64,000 bases of DNA from CAZMGV01 sp964565925 (lineage in GTDB: Bacteria > JAGRBM01 > JAHCIT01), in assembly GCA_964565925.1 (NCBI GenBank), contig CAZMGV010000011.1, forward strand, positions 1 to 64,000, written 5' to 3'. Positions 61,330 to 64,000 of this stretch are shown here, in pieces (within the stretch, counting starts at the first letter, position 1; each line of letters opens with the position of its first letter). Under the pieces are notes generated by a model. That model made no database searches. It saw nothing but the letters and a program-made list of their open reading frames with translations, and had not been told where the DNA came from. The position numbers and the translations under genes are program-made.

Positions 61330-63411
61330 ATGAAGACGCCTTTTGCACGATTGATATTGCCGGTCCTGATCGCCGTTTCCGCTCTCCTGCCGTCGCCCGC
61401 GAGGGCACAGTCCGAGTCCGTGGAATCGCCGGAGATGCTTCTGTTCAGAGAAGCCGACGATGCTATCCGGCGCGGCGACCAGGAGTGGGCTCTCGACCAC
61501 CTCCAGATCTTCGTCCAGACCTATCCGAACTCGCCGCTGATCGCCCGTGTCCATTTCGAGCGCGGCCTCATATTCACCCAGGAAGGCCGACTGGAGCAGG
61601 CGATTGCCGCCTTCGAGGCGTCAGTGGACAAGGCGGCCAACCTGGAAGTGTCCGCGGACGCCCGGCTGAGAGTGGCGGCGCTGTATGCAAACGCCGGACG
61701 GTATGGCGACATTCCGCGCGTGCTGGACCCGCTGGTACCGGTACCGCTGCCCGAAGAGAGCAGGGCTGAGCTGAGCCGGCTGATGATTCGCGCCTATGAC
61801 GGCACCGAACGGCGCGATGATGCCCACCGCGAGGGTCTCAAGCTCTGGCAGGTTCTCAAGCCGGGATCCGAACGCACGGAACTTGAGCTGACGCTCATGG
61901 ATTTCGTGCGGGAGATCGACGACGAAGCGAAAGTGGAAGCGGATCTCAAGGTCGCGCACCTCCCGTCGTTTTATGAATCCGCACTGCTTGAGCGCCTTCT
62001 GGAACTGAAAGTCCAGTCGAAGAACCTGGCGGGAAGTCTCGATACCATCGACCGGTACCTGGCCCGGTTCCCCGGCGACGCGCGCGCGCGGCTCATGGAA
62101 ACCCGCCGCCGGGATCTGCAGCTGGCGAGCCAGATCGATCCGAAGGCGATCGGCGTGCTGCTGCCGTTATCGGCCAAGGGGCCGCTCGGGGCGTTCGCAC
62201 AGAACGCACGCAAGGCGATCGAAATAGCCGTGAAGCATTCTTCCCGGAAGAGCGGCGTCGACTCGGTCCGGGTCATCGTGAAGGACACCGAGGGCAAGCC
62301 CGAAACGGCCGTGAAAGCGCTCAATGAGCTGGCGACATCCGAAAAAGTCGTTGCGGTAATCGGCCCCATCGGTACGTCCGAAGTGAAGGCGGCCGCGGCG
62401 CGCGCCTCCGAGATCGGTCTGCCGATGCTGTCGCTCTCTCCGGCCGAGGGGCTTCCGGGCCAGGGAAATTTCGTGTTCAGGATGCTTCCCACGGCGAGCG
62501 AGCAGGTGTCGGCGCTGGTGAACTACGCGAGAGTCAGGATGGGGCTCAAGAATTTCGCCATTATCTATCCGGAAACCCCGCTCGGGCAGCAGTTGTTCAG
62601 CCACTACATTTCCGATGTGGAACGTCTGGGCGGGCGTGTCGTCGGTGCCGAGCACTACGACGCGAACATGGCCGATTTCAAAGGTCCGCTGTTCCGGCTG
62701 GCTGGGCTGTACTGGCCCGATGCACGCCGGTACGAGACCCAGCGCAACAAAACGGTGAACGGCTGGCAGTCCTACAGCCCGAAGCGGCTGGAAGATCTGG
62801 AGAGATACTGGATTGCGGCTTCCGACAAGGGGGACGACGTCAAGCCACGGACGCGGTCCGATCAGCCGCCGATTATCGATTTCGATGCGCTTTTTATTGC
62901 GGGCCTTGCCTCGAAAGTTGGCCTTATTCTTCCTCAGCTTACGTTCCGGGATGTGCGCGGCACGCAACTGCTGGGGTTCTCGGAATGGAACGACCCGGAG
63001 CTGTTCGCGCGAGCCGGCGGACAGGCCGACGGGGCGCTGATCGTGGACGGGTTCAATCCGGGCATCGACGATCCCCGGGCCGGCGAGTTTGTGAAGGACT
63101 TTACGGTACCGGTCGCGATCAAGACGCCTCCACCCCCTGCATCGCCCGGCGCGTTTGTCCCTTCCGTCGCGCCGGAGGAGAGGCCCCCGGCCATGTTTGA
63201 GGCCCGGGCCTATGACGCCGTGTCAATGATCGCCGACGCATCGCAGCGTCTGGGCATTCCGTCCCGCACGGGGCTGGCCTTGCGTCTGTCGTCATCGAAG
63301 GGATACGCTGGATTAGGCGGTCAGATCCGGTTTTACCGGGACGGCCGGACTGAACTCCCCCTCATCCTCCTTGAGGCCCGGGGGAAAGAGTTCGTCCCCG
63401 CTGCCCGTTAA
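61330..63411 (+). CDS. LpoA-like penicillin-binding-protein activator / TPR-periplasmic binding protein
   Basis: A 693-aa exported protein. The ATG at 61330 begins a signal peptide (FARLILPVLIAVSALLPSPARAQ). Residues about 30-290 are helical TPR-like repeats; residues about 300-690 are a type I periplasmic binding fold (GVLLPLSAKGPLGAFAQNAR; VIGPIGTSEVKAAA; FKGPLFRLAG). Homologues activate PBP1A in Enterobacteria. No lipobox is seen, so it would be soluble in the periplasm. Role by homology only. Confidence 0.82.
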   Translation: MKTPFARLILPVLIAVSALLPSPARAQSESVESPEMLLFREADDAIRRGDQEWALDHLQIFVQTYPNSPLIARVHFERGLIFTQEGRLEQAIAAFEASVDKAANLEVSADARLRVAALYANAGRYGDIPRVLDPLVPVPLPEESRAELSRLMIRAYDGTERRDDAHREGLKLWQVLKPGSERTELELTLMDFVREIDDEAKVEADLKVAHLPSFYESALLERLLELKVQSKNLAGSLDTIDRYLARFPGDARARLMETRRRDLQLASQIDPKAIGVLLPLSAKGPLGAFAQNARKAIEIAVKHSSRKSGVDSVRVIVKDTEGKPETAVKALNELATSEKVVAVIGPIGTSEVKAAAARASEIGLPMLSLSPAEGLPGQGNFVFRMLPTASEQVSALVNYARVRMGLKNFAIIYPETPLGQQLFSHYISDVERLGGRVVGAEHYDANMADFKGPLFRLAGLYWPDARRYETQRNKTVNGWQSYSPKRLEDLERYWIAASDKGDDVKPRTRSDQPPIIDFDALFIAGLASKVGLILPQLTFRDVRGTQLLGFSEWNDPELFARAGGQADGALIVDGFNPGIDDPRAGEFVKDFTVPVAIKTPPPPASPGAFVPSVAPEERPPAMFEARAYDAVSMIADASQRLGIPSRTGLALRLSSSKGYAGLGGQIRFYRDGRTELPLILLEARGKEFVPAAR

Positions 63412-63420
63412 ATAAACGGG
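63404..63420 (+). terminator. Weak hairpin after LpoA-like gene
   Basis: The 6-bp stem CCCGTT/AACGGG with a 5-nt loop covers the stop codon, followed by TGCCTTTT. It is weak, and transcription may continue into lon. Confidence 0.4.
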
Positions 63421-63451
63421 TGCCTTTTAAGCCTCTCTCAGGAGATCTCCG

Positions 63452-64000
63452 ACGAAAGCCCCCACCCACAGCAAAGATTCCCTGACCACAGTCGCGCTCC
63501 CCGTGAAGGATATGGTGGTTTTTCCGGAAGCCACGGTGTCGCTTTTCGTGTCGGCTGGCTGGGCCGTCGATCTGGCCGAGCAGGCACTAGGTACGAGGCG
63601 GGAGATTTTCGTCGTCTGCCAGAAGAACGCGGACCGCGATCCGCCGCTTCGGGAAGATGTGTACGAAACCGGCACGCTGGTGCAGGTCGTCCGCCTGATT
63701 CCGCTCGCCGACTCGCGGGTGAAGATGCTGGTGCGCGGCAAGACGCGCGCCCGGATCGAGAAATGGTCCCACGAGGGGCCCGTGGCCCGGGTGCGCGTGA
63801 ACGCGCTGGCCGAACCGGAGCTGACCCCGGCGGCGAGACTTCGCGCCGATGCGCTCGCCATCACGATCCGCGAGGCCCTCGAACGGATCGCCCAGCTCGG
63901 CCGCCAGGTGAGTCCGGAGCTGGTAACGGCCGTCGAACATATCGAAACGCCCGGCGCCCTTGCCGATGCCATCGCGTCGAATCTGTTCCTCTCTCCAGAG
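63452..64000 (+). CDS. lon: ATP-dependent protease Lon, N-terminal part (window edge), possible ACG start
   Basis: The open frame runs from an upstream TAA to the window end and gives the Lon substrate-binding domain: ALPVKDMVVFPEATVSLFV (strand 1), REIFVVCQKN, GTLVQVVRL and RGKTRARI. No ATG, GTG or TTG lies before the conserved start of the domain except a GTG at 63503 inside it. An AGGAG at 63440-63444 is 7 nt upstream of an ACG at 63452, so the start codon may be ACG, or a sequencing error may hide an ATG. The ATPase and protease parts lie to the right. Confidence 0.88.

Overview
This is a GC-rich window from a Gram-negative bacterium. It encodes an NirK-type lipoprotein, a beta-barrel protein, a porin, an OmpA-type lipoprotein, two ExbD/TolR proteins and an LpoA-like protein, and it has an HpnCDE squalene pathway. 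Many genes overlap by 1-4 nt and convergent gaps are short. The mix (tandem Kdp systems, hopanoid-type squalene genes, a catabolic Baeyer-Villiger cluster) suggests an uncultured proteobacterial or deltaproteobacterial-like lineage. Nothing in the sequence fixes the phylum.

Region 1 (1-3.3 kb): the last 43 codons of a heavy-metal P-type ATPase, a YnfA/UPF0060 membrane protein, a bacterioferritin-like protein, and a copper nitrite reductase (NirK/AniA type, predicted lipoprotein). NirK is divergent from an unknown 148-aa protein, with two Fur-box-like sites between them.

Region 2 (3.3-25 kb): a 21.6-kb block bounded by an exact 49-bp direct repeat whose core resembles the 3' end of a tRNA-Ser. 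It holds two complete, diverged kdpFABC operons in tandem on the minus strand. Each is led by the same unannotated 31-aa membrane peptide. Together they have three KdpE regulators but one KdpD kinase. The block also holds a second YnfA, a GNAT-nitrilase fusion, a NitT/TauT-type ABC transporter (double permease plus ATPase with a C-terminal extra domain) and a PII-like protein lacking the uridylylation tyrosine. A near-identical 53-bp sequence lies upstream of two minus-strand genes here.

Region 3 (25-38.6 kb): a lipid or ketone catabolic neighbourhood. It has two SDRs, an OleC-like AMP-forming ligase with an alpha/beta hydrolase carrying a Cys nucleophile, a secreted esterase, a TetR regulator, a beta-barrel protein, a radical SAM protein behind a large palindrome, a Baeyer-Villiger-type monooxygenase, a GntR regulator with its own palindrome, and a ferritin-like diiron protein. 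An unknown secreted protein here has a diverged paralogue at 55.2 kb.

Region 4 (38.6-64 kb): mostly housekeeping and envelope genes. These are DUF429, uvrB, a CPBP protease, YceD/DUF177, a B12-binding radical SAM enzyme, a porin, hpnCDE, exbB-exbD-exbD, trigger factor, an alpha/beta hydrolase, mscL with a zinc ribbon, an OmpA-type lipoprotein, a crotonase, a cardiolipin-synthase-like PLD protein, an LpoA-like lipoprotein-family protein, and the start of lon, which seems to use an ACG start codon. No rRNA, intact tRNA, CRISPR array, transposase or integrase was seen.
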